From assembly GCA_029953615.1 (NCBI GenBank), contig CP124529.1, positions 4,738,494-4,802,493 of the forward strand: a stretch of 64,000 nt of DNA, given 5' to 3'. Every line of letters begins with the position of its first letter. Within the stretch, counting starts at the first letter, position 1. Origin of the DNA: Pseudomonas putida. Its GTDB lineage: Bacteria; Pseudomonadota; Gammaproteobacteria; Pseudomonadales; Pseudomonadaceae. Position numbers and translations under genes: made by a program. Below are positions 53,918-62,302 of the stretch, in pieces. The notes under the pieces are model-generated. The model saw nothing but the letters and a program-made list of their open reading frames with translations, was not told where the DNA came from and ran no database searches.

Positions 53918-54075
53918 AGGTTCTCCACATTGATGGGCAGGACTTTGCAATCGTCAGCAAGGTGCTGTCCCTGTTGGGCGGTTTTACCGGCGAACAGCGG
54001 CAAAGCCGGTGCCATGAACTGAGCAGGATATTGCATTCAAGCGAAGCGGTGAACGCTTGTGTTGTATCAGATACA

Positions 54076-54106
54076 GCGGGGGCTTGCACCAAGGCAGAGC
54101 CCCCGC
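54076..54106 (-). terminator. Possible terminator hairpin of the TonB-receptor gene
   Basis: A perfect 9-base stem, GCGGGGGCT (54076-54084) with AGCCCCCGC (54098-54106), lies 12 bases after the receptor stop. No T-run follows, so it may work only in part; TGTATCAGATACA, a small palindrome, lies beside it at 54063-54075. Confidence 0.4.
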
Positions 54107-54117
54107 GGGCGTAGCGA

Positions 54118-56250
54118 TCAGAAGCGGTAGTTGAAGCTGGCTTCCAGGGTACGTGGTGCTCCCGGGGTGATCAGGTCTACCGAACCGTGCGCGGACGCAT
54201 AATAGTCACGATCGAATACGTTCTTCAGGCGCAACGCAGCATCCCACTGCGGCACGCTGTACAGCAGTGCGGCGTCGAAGGTGGTGTAGCCCGGCATCAC
54301 TACCACGTTGTCGAGTGCGGTGTAGCGCTCGTCGACGTAGTTGGCGCCGGCAGCCACGCGCCATTCCGGGGTCAGGGTACGCACCAGCCAGACGTTGGCA
54401 CTGTTTCGCGGCGTCAGGGTAGGGGTCTGGCCTTCGTTGGCCACGCCGTTGGTCTTGCTGTTGGACTTGGTGATCTCGGCATCCAGGTAGGCGTAGCCGG
54501 CGTAGATCTGCCACTTGTCCGTGAGCTGCCCGCTGACGGTGGCTTCGAAGCCGTCGGTGCGCTGCTCGCCGGCCAGCACGGTCAGGTTGGGGTTGGCCGG
54601 GTCGGCGGTTTTCATGTTGGTGCGTTCGAGGCGGAATACTGCTGCGGTCACCGACAGGCGGCTGTCGAGCAGGTCCCACTTGGCGCCGATTTCGTAGTTG
54701 GTGGTTTCTTCCGGCTCCAGGTGCTGGTTGGTCGGGCTGACCGCGAACACTTCGCCCGAAGGCTGGTAGCTGCGGCTGACCGACACGTAGTACGACTGGA
54801 TGTTATCCGGTTGGTAGACCAGGCCGGCACGTGGGCTCCAGGTCTTGTCGGTACGGTCGAGGTCGACGTTCTGCGCGCGGTCGTCGTCGTACTCCTGGCC
54901 AAAGATGTCATAACGTACACCGACAAGGGCCTTCCAGTGCTCGTTCAGTTCGATCATGTCCTGCACATACAGGCCGGTAGTCTGCTGGAAGTTGGTGCCC
55001 TTGGACGACAGATTGGCGGCGTGCTCCGGCACCGGCACCAGTGCGTCGCGGTACACCGGCACCTGGGCCACGTTGTTCTGGCTCAGCACCCGCTGGTGCT
55101 TGTCCTGGAAGCCTACTTCCAAGCCATACAGCAGGTTGTGCTGCATACCGGCCAGTTGCGCCTGTTGCTTGAGTTCGGTCTGGTTGAACATGCCGTACTC
55201 GTCGCGGGCGACGTTGCCGCGGTTGAGCTTGACCAGCAATTCGCCGTCGGGCGCGGTGATGAAGCGCGTCGGGCTGCTGTCGGCCAAGGTGTTGTTGCGG
55301 TCCAGGTCGTAACGGTAGTAACGGCTGGTGTTGGTCAGAGTGAAGTCGTCGTTGATGCGGTAGTCCAGGCTGGCAGTCAGCGAGAACACTTCGCTGCGGG
55401 CGTAGTCCTGGTCGGCATCGCCGGAGCCGAAGCGCTTGTCGCGGTCCACATCCACCGGGCGGTTGCCCAGCGCCGGGATGCCGAAGTCGATCAGGCGCTT
55501 GTCGTACAGGTAGGTGGCGCCCAGGTTCAGTTCCAGGTCGTCGGAGAGGCGGAAGTAGGCCGATGGCGCGATGGCCTTGCGGTCGATGTAGCCATCGTCG
55601 CGGAAGGTGTCGCTGTCTTCGAAGGCACCGGTCACGCGGTAGGCCTGGTTGCTTTGCGGGTCGGCCCATCCGGTGTCGAACTGGGTGCGGCGCTTGCCTT
55701 CGCTGTCGAAGTTCATGCCGATTTCGCGCTTGGGCGTGAAGCTTGGTTTCTTGCTGATGCTATTGATCAGGCCGCCCGAAGAGCCACGGCCATACAGCAC
55801 GGCGGCAGGGCCCTTGATCACCTCGACCCGCTCGATGTTGGACAGGTCACGGAAGTACAGGGCGTCGTCGCGCACGCCGTCGATGTACATGTCGCCAATG
55901 GCACTGAAGCCGCGGATGGTCACCTGGTCGCGCTGGCCGTCACCGTTGGACAAGCCAACGCCTGGCACGTTCTTCAACACGTCTTCCATCGACTGCGCAC
56001 CCTGGTCCTTGATCACGCTTTCCGGCACGACATTGACGGTCTGCGGGATGTCGCGCAGTGGGGCGTCGATCTTCATGGCGCTGCGACTTTCGCTGGCCTT
56101 GTAGCTTTGCTGCTCGTAGGCGCTGGTGACGGCAGTGGCGGGCAGGGCCAGGGAACCCTGTGAGTCAGGTTGAACGGCTGCGTGAACAGCAGGTACTACC
56201 AGCAAGCCCAGCACGGAAATGGATGCCGGGGCAACAGACTTTTTTGCCAT
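54118..56250 (-). CDS. TonB-dependent siderophore receptor (Fiu-like)
   Basis: 710 residues. A signal peptide is followed by a plug domain (IPQTVNVVPESVIKDQGAQSMEDVLKNVPGVGLSNGDGQRDQVTIRGF; GPAAVLYGRGSSGGLINSISKKP) and a beta-barrel ending in the outer-membrane C-terminus GAPRTLEASFNYRF with final Phe. The plug pattern (VIKDQGA, ...LKNVPGVG) is close to catecholate-siderophore receptors such as Fiu. It would import iron-siderophore complexes with TonB energy. It is divergent from an exported-protein gene, and an upstream AT-rich promoter region suggests Fur control. Confidence 0.92.
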   Translation of the reverse strand: MAKKSVAPASISVLGLLVVPAVHAAVQPDSQGSLALPATAVTSAYEQQSYKASESRSAMKIDAPLRDIPQTVNVVPESVIKDQGAQSMEDVLKNVPGVGLSNGDGQRDQVTIRGFSAIGDMYIDGVRDDALYFRDLSNIERVEVIKGPAAVLYGRGSSGGLINSISKKPSFTPKREIGMNFDSEGKRRTQFDTGWADPQSNQAYRVTGAFEDSDTFRDDGYIDRKAIAPSAYFRLSDDLELNLGATYLYDKRLIDFGIPALGNRPVDVDRDKRFGSGDADQDYARSEVFSLTASLDYRINDDFTLTNTSRYYRYDLDRNNTLADSSPTRFITAPDGELLVKLNRGNVARDEYGMFNQTELKQQAQLAGMQHNLLYGLEVGFQDKHQRVLSQNNVAQVPVYRDALVPVPEHAANLSSKGTNFQQTTGLYVQDMIELNEHWKALVGVRYDIFGQEYDDDRAQNVDLDRTDKTWSPRAGLVYQPDNIQSYYVSVSRSYQPSGEVFAVSPTNQHLEPEETTNYEIGAKWDLLDSRLSVTAAVFRLERTNMKTADPANPNLTVLAGEQRTDGFEATVSGQLTDKWQIYAGYAYLDAEITKSNSKTNGVANEGQTPTLTPRNSANVWLVRTLTPEWRVAAGANYVDERYTALDNVVVMPGYTTFDAALLYSVPQWDAALRLKNVFDRDYYASAHGSVDLITPGAPRTLEASFNYRF

Positions 56251-56286
56251 TACAGGTGACTCTTTGTTGTATTTTGGAAGTCACGA

Positions 56287-56314
56287 ATAGTAATGATTTG
56301 TAAATGTAAAGCAA
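56287..56314 (-). promoter_or_regulatory. Candidate sigma-70 promoter of the TonB-receptor gene with Fur-like AT-rich overlap
   Basis: Read leftward, TTGCTT at 56314-56309, a 16-base gap and TACTAT at 56292-56287; a transcript would begin ~30 bases before the ATG at 56250. The spacer and -10 are AT-rich and contain only a weak Fur-box likeness (AATCATTACTATTC), so the Fur site is uncertain. Confidence 0.4.
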
Positions 56315-56478
56315 GTGTAAAGAATTCGCATTTGCTTTCGCAAGGGCGCCGATGATGAGAAAGCGACGAAATGCGTCGCAGCAGGAAGGCGACTGCAAGG
56401 TGGCAGGCAAGGGCTATGCTTGTTGGCGCGTGAGCATTTCACGCACTTATCCGGTCTTGATTACATGGAAGCAGGCCT

Positions 56479-57060
56479 ATGAATCCAATTCGCTCCCTCG
56501 TTCGTGCTGTTGCCTTGGTCACCCTGGCGTCCACCGCCAGCTTCACGGTGCAGGCTGCCGGTATTCCCATTGGCAGCGAAGCGCTGGAAAGCCACGTCAC
56601 CACACAGGTCACGGCTATCGACCTGGCCAACCGCCAAGTCACGGTGAAAGGCCCGGATGGCAAGAAGGACGTGACCTTCCAGCTCACGGAAAAGGCCAAG
56701 GCGCTGCCTAACCTCAAGGTGGGTGACCGGGTCGATATCTACGTGACCCGTGCAGTGGCCTATGTGCTGAATCCCGAAGTAGGCGGGGCGCCGAAAGCGA
56801 CTGAAGAGTCCGGTACCATCCGCGCCACGGCAGACAACCCCAACCCGGGCGGCGAGGCATTCCGCCAGGTCAAGGTCACGTCGCAGATCAAGAAGATCGA
56901 CCTCAAGGCGCATGAGGTGAGCCTGCTGCCGCCGGAGGGCAAGCTGCAGGTGGTCAAAGTCGAGAACCCTGACCTGCAGGCACGCATGAAGAACCTCAAG
57001 GTCGGCCAGACGGTCGACGCGATCTACACCGAAGTGCTGCGCGTCGAAACCTCGCGCTGA
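56479..57060 (+). CDS. Exported periplasmic protein of unknown function
   Basis: 193 residues with a signal peptide (SLVRAVALVTLASTASFTVQAAG). The mature part contains two similar ~65-residue units, each a small beta-barrel: HVTTQVTAIDLANRQVTVKGPDGKKDV...LKVGDRVDIYVTRA and VKVTSQIKKIDLKAHEVSLLPPEGK...LKVGQTVDAIYTE. The internal repeat is clear from the shared LKVGDRVD/LKVGQTVD ends. No family recognised. It is divergent from the TonB-receptor gene and its 3' end overlaps the antiporter gene on the other strand by 37 bases. Confidence 0.8.
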   Translation: MNPIRSLVRAVALVTLASTASFTVQAAGIPIGSEALESHVTTQVTAIDLANRQVTVKGPDGKKDVTFQLTEKAKALPNLKVGDRVDIYVTRAVAYVLNPEVGGAPKATEESGTIRATADNPNPGGEAFRQVKVTSQIKKIDLKAHEVSLLPPEGKLQVVKVENPDLQARMKNLKVGQTVDAIYTEVLRVETSR

Positions 57061-58412
57061 CCTCGACCGCTACCGGCCTCGGTTACCTCCGGGGCCTCAT
57101 GCGGCGGCCTTGCATGGGCTGTCAGCAGACGAATAAGTGGCGAGGCGATGAAGGTACTGATAATGGCCATGATCACCAGCAGGGTGAAGTACTCCTTGGG
57201 CAGCACGCCCAGGTCGTAGCCTACATTGAGCACTACCAGTTCCATCAGTGCCCGGGTATTCATGCACACGCCGATCAGCGCGGCATCCCGGCGGTTCTCG
57301 CCGAGCAGGCGGCTGGCTCCGTAGGCACCGAAGAACTTGCTGGCGAAGGCAACCATACAGATCAGCAGGCAGTTCCACAACGCGCTCATGCCCTGCAGGG
57401 CACCGATGTCGGTCCGCAGCCCGGTATAGGCAAAGAAGATCGGCAGGAAAAACGCGTTGACCACCCCACTGACCTTGGCATTCCACTGCTGTACGAAAGT
57501 GCGCTGGCTGTGCAGTGCTACGCCGAGAATGAAACCGCCGATGATCGAGAATACCCCGATCAGGTTGGTCACCGTTGCGCTGGCCAGCAGGATGATCAAC
57601 ATTAGCGATATGCCGTGTGACGATAGCGGCCGCCGCTCAAGGTCGCCCAGGACCCAGCGCATGACCAGCGGCCGCACCAGGCCGACCACCAGCACAATGA
57701 ACAGGCCCAGCGCCAGCATCCGCGCCAGCGACGCCCATGGGTTGAATTGCGAGGCGATCAAAGAGGTGACGCCCCCGAGAATCAGCCAGCCGCAGACATC
57801 GTCAATGGCCGCCGCGCCAATGGTGAGTGTGGCCACGCGTGAGCGCGACAGGCCCAGCTCCATGAAGATTCGCCCGAGGATGGGCAGGGCGGTAATCGAC
57901 AACGCGGTGGCGAAGAACAGCTGGAACGCCAGCAGGGCCGGCTTGTCACCGCCGATCTGTTGCCAGAAATACTCGGCCGTTAGCATGCCGCTGGCGAATG
58001 GCACCAGTAGCCCGCCCATGCTGACGAGTATGACCGAGCGCTTGCGGCCCTTGAGGTGCGTGCCGAACTCGAACTCCAGGCCGACCTGGAACATCAGCAG
58101 AATCAGGCCGATCTGCGCAGTGACCACAAACGCGGTGGCTGTCTGTGGCACAAACAGCGCGGCCAGTTGCTCGGGGAAGAAGTAGCCCAGCAGGCTCGGA
58201 CCCAGCACCAGCCCGGCGAGAATTTCGCCGGCGACCGGGGTTTGGCCGAGGTGGCGGGTGCTGAACCAGGCGATCAGCCGCGATACGCTGAAGATCACGA
58301 TGAGTTGCAGCAGGAACATCAAGGTCAGGTGCTCGGCCTGCGAGCCGACGGCGGATTGCGCCTGGGGCGCAGGCGCGAGCTGCACGGTACTGGCGTGAAG
58401 GGTGTTGGTCAT
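57024..58412 (-). CDS. Cation:proton antiporter (CPA2/KefB-like)
   Basis: 462 residues from the ATG at 58412 (AGGACC upstream). About twelve helices; TPVAGEILAGLVLGPSLLGYFFP and IGLILLMFQVGLEFEF are CPA2 hallmarks, and ATLTIGAAAIDDVCGWLILG carries the ion-binding DD pair. No C-terminal nucleotide-binding domain is present, unlike KefB/KefC. It ends the leftward operon 23 bases after the amidase gene. It exchanges cations for protons; in this context it might protect against, or export, a metabolite. Confidence 0.88.
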   Translation of the reverse strand: MTNTLHASTVQLAPAPQAQSAVGSQAEHLTLMFLLQLIVIFSVSRLIAWFSTRHLGQTPVAGEILAGLVLGPSLLGYFFPEQLAALFVPQTATAFVVTAQIGLILLMFQVGLEFEFGTHLKGRKRSVILVSMGGLLVPFASGMLTAEYFWQQIGGDKPALLAFQLFFATALSITALPILGRIFMELGLSRSRVATLTIGAAAIDDVCGWLILGGVTSLIASQFNPWASLARMLALGLFIVLVVGLVRPLVMRWVLGDLERRPLSSHGISLMLIILLASATVTNLIGVFSIIGGFILGVALHSQRTFVQQWNAKVSGVVNAFFLPIFFAYTGLRTDIGALQGMSALWNCLLICMVAFASKFFGAYGASRLLGENRRDAALIGVCMNTRALMELVVLNVGYDLGVLPKEYFTLLVIMAIISTFIASPLIRLLTAHARPPHEAPEVTEAGSGRGQREVSTRSTSV

Positions 58413-58435
58413 GACGAGGTCCTGATCGTGGTGAG

Positions 58436-59923
58436 TCAGAAAGGCGGTGCGAGCCAGCCACCAAATGTGTGTTCTAAAGCCTGTGCGGCGCCCAGCAGCA
58501 GGTGCTCCTGGCCATGGCCGGCGACCAGTTGCAGCCCAACCGGGCAACCTCCGTCGAGGCGGCCCATCGGCACGCTGAGCGCCGGTAGGCCCAATACGTT
58601 GAACAGTGCGGTGTAACCAATGTCGCCCGGGTAGCGCAGGGCATGGCCGTGCCCGGGGGATGCGACGGGCAGGGTTGGCAGCGCCAGCAGGCTGTGCCCA
58701 TCCAGGCATTTGCCAAGGGCCTGCTGCAGGACGTCACGCTTGGGCAGCCGATGTGTCAGGCCAGGGTTGCCCAGGCATTCGCCGAGGCTGTCGAGCAAGG
58801 TGGCCAGCCAGGGCCCGGTGGCATGGCGCGGTTTGCCGGCGAGGGCTTGCCAGACGTGGGTGAAGTGCGCCACCGGCAGCCCGTCGCCCAGGATGTCGGC
58901 CAGGCGCACGCCGGCCTCTTTCTTGAGCACGGCCAGCCAGATGCCGAACCCGTCGTCCATTGCACGGTCAGGCCAGCGTTCAACCAGGGTGCCTTGGTTC
59001 TGGTAGTAGTGGGCCAGGTCGTCCAGTGCCTTGGCCACGGCCGGTGATACCCGGCTGCCCTGGTTCAGGCGTTGGGGTTGGTACAGGTGCAGCTTGCGCA
59101 GGGGGGAGGGAGCCTGCCGGTGGGTGTAGCGGCAGGTGATGTTGCTGTCTCGCTGGTCGGGCCCGGCAATGATCTCCAGTAGCACAGGTAGGTCTTCGGC
59201 GTACCGGCACATCGGGCCGGCGGCGAAATGCCGGGCTATGGCCAGGGTGTGCGTTTGCCCCAGACCACGCTCATCCAGGGGCAGATGGCCTGTCAACGGC
59301 ACCAGCCCACGCGATGGCTTGAGGCCGAAGATGCCGTTGCAGGCGGCGGGGATTCGCACCGAACCGCCGCCGTCAGTGCCCAGCGCGAACGGCACACAGG
59401 CGCTGGCCACCAGGACGGCATCACCACCACTGCTGCCACCGGCACTGCGCTCGGGCCGGTAAGGGCTGCAGGTGCGGCCGTAGACCGGGTTTTCGGTTTC
59501 CGGCCAGAGTGCCATCTCGGCCTGGTTGCCCAGTGCGACGGGGATGGCGCCTGCATCGATAAGGCGCTGCGCGGCGGTGGCCGTGAACTGCGCAACCTGT
59601 TGCCTGCGCAGTGTCGAACCACAGGTCTTGGGTGCGCCAAGCAAGCCCAGGCCCTCCTTGAAGCTGAAGGGCACGCCGTGCAGGCGACCCAGTGCAGCAC
59701 CCTGGTCACGTTGCCGCTCGGCCTGCTCAGCGGCCCGCCGTGCCTGGTCGAACAGTGTCACCGCTACCGCGTTGCAGCGGCGCTGCACGGCCTGGCAACG
59801 GGCGATGCACTGTTCCACCAGGGCCACCGGTGACAGCGTGCCTTCGCGGATCTGCGCGGCCATGCGCACGCCACTCTGGGCCAGCAGCTCGCTGCTGCCG
59901 GCCGTGGTCATGGACAAGGCCAT
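58436..59923 (-). CDS. Amidase-signature-family hydrolase
   Basis: 495 residues. The amidase-signature catalytic triad is visible: Lys89 (GVPFSFKEGLG), cis-Ser164 (AGGSSGGDA) and nucleophile Ser188 (LGTDGGGSVRIPA). The enzyme would hydrolyse an amide, or possibly an ester or acyl transfer reaction, in the cytoplasm. Its start overlaps the halogenase-like gene's stop by one base (TGATG). Placement in a probable biosynthetic operon suggests it tailors or releases a product. Confidence 0.9.
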   Translation of the reverse strand: MALSMTTAGSSELLAQSGVRMAAQIREGTLSPVALVEQCIARCQAVQRRCNAVAVTLFDQARRAAEQAERQRDQGAALGRLHGVPFSFKEGLGLLGAPKTCGSTLRRQQVAQFTATAAQRLIDAGAIPVALGNQAEMALWPETENPVYGRTCSPYRPERSAGGSSGGDAVLVASACVPFALGTDGGGSVRIPAACNGIFGLKPSRGLVPLTGHLPLDERGLGQTHTLAIARHFAAGPMCRYAEDLPVLLEIIAGPDQRDSNITCRYTHRQAPSPLRKLHLYQPQRLNQGSRVSPAVAKALDDLAHYYQNQGTLVERWPDRAMDDGFGIWLAVLKKEAGVRLADILGDGLPVAHFTHVWQALAGKPRHATGPWLATLLDSLGECLGNPGLTHRLPKRDVLQQALGKCLDGHSLLALPTLPVASPGHGHALRYPGDIGYTALFNVLGLPALSVPMGRLDGGCPVGLQLVAGHGQEHLLLGAAQALEHTFGGWLAPPF

Positions 59924-61587
59924 CAGTGCCGCGCCAGGTCGAGGAAGCCGCCATCGCCGGCGAACGGCGATTTAAGCAATTCTGGCGCCTCGCCATACTT
60001 GTAGAACAGTGATGGCATCAGCCGAAGGCTGGCGGCGCGCGCCAGGTCCTGCAGGGTGCCCAGGCTGTGCCGGGCCAGCAGTTTCAGGTGGCGCGGTGCA
60101 AGGCTCCAGCGCACCATGCGCATCAAGCGCAGGCGCAGCAGTGCCGAGCGCAGGAAGTAACTGGCGGCGTAGCGCGGGCGTGCCTGGTTGTCGGCTTTGT
60201 ACAGGGCAAAGTTGATGGTGCGCGAATACAGGTTGGGGATCATCTGCGGGCTGATGCCCGGGTTGGAACGGCGCACCTCACGCAGCAGGCAGGCGAAGGG
60301 CAGCGGCGATGGCTGCAGGTCACGCGTATAGCGCGGCAGCAGGTCAGCGAACTGCTGAGCTTGGTGGCCATCAAGGAAATCGCCACTGACGTACATCGGC
60401 AACACCACGTGGAAGTACGCCATGTTCGCGAACAGCAGTGTCCAGCCCATCAGGAACGGGTCGTCCATCACTTCGTACCACTTGCTCCAGGTGTCCTGCA
60501 GTGCCAGCTGTGCCTGAATGTGCGATTCCATGCAATTGACATAGGCCGGCGTCAGGGTGCCCTGGATGTCTTTCTCGATCATTGCCGCCACCTGCGGGAT
60601 CTGCTGAGCGACGTAGGCCAGCCCGGCGCTGTTGGCCGGGTCGAAGGTGAACGCTGCATCACCGATCAGGAACCAGCCATCAGTGGAGTAGTACTGGCTG
60701 GCCTCGTACATATAGTTGTACATGGCATGCTGGTCGACGACTTCACCCGACTCCATCAGCTCGGTGATCACTGGGTGATCGGCCATGACCCGTTCCTTGA
60801 AGGCCTCCAGCGTTCCGATGCGCTCGCTGATCATGTCCGGGCGGTAGGTGATGCCGATGCTGATCATGTCGGCGCCGTCGTCACTGCGCATGGGTATCAG
60901 CCAGACCCAGTAACCCTTGCCGTAGAAATGATGGGTGACGTAGTAAGGGTCGTAGCAGTGGTGCTTGTCCTTGTGAGAGTTGATGCTGTGCAGGATGCCG
61001 CGGTCGAACTGGCGAAGGCGGAACCAGAAGGTGCTGCGCTGGTAGGTGGGCTCCTTGTGCAGCTTGAGCTTCTTGGCCATGAAGCGGTTACGGCCGGTAG
61101 TGTCTACCACCCAGTCGGCATCCAGCTGCTTGGTCTGCGCTTCGCTGCGCAAGGTCAGGCGGTGGCGGGTGTGCTCGCCCTCGTGCAAATCAACGGCGGC
61201 CACGTCGGCCTCGATCAGTTGCACTTGCTGGTCGGCGACAATCGCGCGCAGGTCTTTGTCGAAGCTGAAGCGGTTGAGGTTGTATGCCGGCATGCGAATC
61301 ACGCCGGGCGCTTCATGGACCACGTAGTTGCGGCATTCGGGGTTATTGCGCAGCTTCAGGTAATAGGTCAGGCCGTACTTGTGGTAGTGCTTTTCCTCGA
61401 GCAGGCTGCCCAGGCCGATACCCTTGAAGAAATGCGTGGTCAGTTCGACGGTCGATTCACCGACGATCGGCCGCTTGCGGTCCGGGCGGCCGATCAGCGT
61501 CACTTCTACGCCTGGCAGGCGTTTGCGCAGGTACAGGGCGGCAAGGTGGCCGGCCACGCCGGCACCCATGATAGCGATACGTTTCAT
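59923..61587 (-). CDS. Flavin-dependent halogenase-like (tryptophan halogenase superfamily) enzyme
   Basis: 554 residues. Flavin site GAGVAG at 8-13, VGESTV at 42-47 (the superfamily's second flavin motif), and WVWLIP at 227-232, the WxWxIP motif that marks flavin-dependent halogenases. Lys70 aligns with the catalytic lysine region of PrnA (Lys79). GDAAFTFDPANSAGLAYV is the superfamily's GDAAxFxDP site. Halogenases use reduced FAD, oxygen and chloride or bromide to halogenate aromatic rings, and need a separate flavin reductase, which is not seen here. Some superfamily members have lost halogenase activity, so the substrate and reaction are inferred. Confidence 0.82.
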   Translation of the reverse strand: MKRIAIMGAGVAGHLAALYLRKRLPGVEVTLIGRPDRKRPIVGESTVELTTHFFKGIGLGSLLEEKHYHKYGLTYYLKLRNNPECRNYVVHEAPGVIRMPAYNLNRFSFDKDLRAIVADQQVQLIEADVAAVDLHEGEHTRHRLTLRSEAQTKQLDADWVVDTTGRNRFMAKKLKLHKEPTYQRSTFWFRLRQFDRGILHSINSHKDKHHCYDPYYVTHHFYGKGYWVWLIPMRSDDGADMISIGITYRPDMISERIGTLEAFKERVMADHPVITELMESGEVVDQHAMYNYMYEASQYYSTDGWFLIGDAAFTFDPANSAGLAYVAQQIPQVAAMIEKDIQGTLTPAYVNCMESHIQAQLALQDTWSKWYEVMDDPFLMGWTLLFANMAYFHVVLPMYVSGDFLDGHQAQQFADLLPRYTRDLQPSPLPFACLLREVRRSNPGISPQMIPNLYSRTINFALYKADNQARPRYAASYFLRSALLRLRLMRMVRWSLAPRHLKLLARHSLGTLQDLARAASLRLMPSLFYKYGEAPELLKSPFAGDGGFLDLARH

Positions 61588-61643
61588 GTCATCATTCCGT
61601 GATGAGGTGGGGCACCGGGCCAGCCCGGTGCCGGGAGGACAAC

Positions 61644-62282
61644 TCAGTGGCTGGCAGCTTCGATCAGTGCCTGGGGTTCGGCGCGCTCGGAATAGTCGAC
61701 GTTGATAAAGGCCTGGCGGATGCGCCCGTCCTGGCCGATGACGAAGGCACTGGCCATCGGCAGGCTGAGATCGTCACTGTCATTGAGTGCCTTGAGATCG
61801 GCACCGAGGGCGCGGTAGACCGCTTCCAGTTCGGGCTCCAGTTCGAAGACGATGCCGTACTGGCGCGCCAGCTGGTTGCCTGGGTCGCTGAGCAACTGAT
61901 AGCGCACACCCAGGGCCTCGCGGGTTTTCAGCGTAGCGGCGGTGCTCTGGGCGGAAACAGCCACCAAGGTTGCACCACTGTTGGCCAGGTCGGCCACCAC
62001 CTGCTGGTATTCGCTCAGCGTGACATTGCAGAAGGGGCACCACAGGCCACGGTAGAACACCAGTACCAGGGGGCCGCGCGCCAGCAGGGCGCGCAGGTCC
62101 ACCGCTTTGCCATCGGCATCTTCCAGTACCGTCAGTGGTGCGTTGTCGCCGGCCTGGAGTGCATGGGTTTCGGGGTGTCGGGCAATCAGGGCCTGCAGCG
62201 AGGTCGCGAACTTCTCCAGCACTTCGGCGGGCAGCTGGGCCATCTGCAGTTTGACGCTGTCGAGTTTTTCCTTGAGTGACAT
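61644..62282 (-). CDS. Peroxiredoxin-like (AhpC/TSA) family protein
   Basis: 212 residues from the ATG at 62282, with AAGGAGA upstream; an upstream in-frame ATG lacks one. Thioredoxin-fold core with the peroxidatic-type motif PLVLVFYRGLWCPFCNVTLSEY, a CPFC pair. TLVAVSAQS and YGIVFELEPELEAVYRALG follow. It probably reduces peroxides or disulfides. It lies 20 bases after the AlkC/D-like gene and 56 before the halogenase-like gene, so it may protect against oxidants released by the flavoenzymes of the operon. Confidence 0.85.
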   Translation of the reverse strand: MSLKEKLDSVKLQMAQLPAEVLEKFATSLQALIARHPETHALQAGDNAPLTVLEDADGKAVDLRALLARGPLVLVFYRGLWCPFCNVTLSEYQQVVADLANSGATLVAVSAQSTAATLKTREALGVRYQLLSDPGNQLARQYGIVFELEPELEAVYRALGADLKALNDSDDLSLPMASAFVIGQDGRIRQAFINVDYSERAEPQALIEAASH

Positions 62283-62302
62283 GCTTTTCTCCTTGAGGTG
62301 AT

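Noticed and set aside
54187..56163. 658-codon rightward open frame opposite the TonB receptor
   Set aside because: The receptor on the other strand has intact plug and barrel motifs; the antisense product is low-complexity Val/Gly/His.
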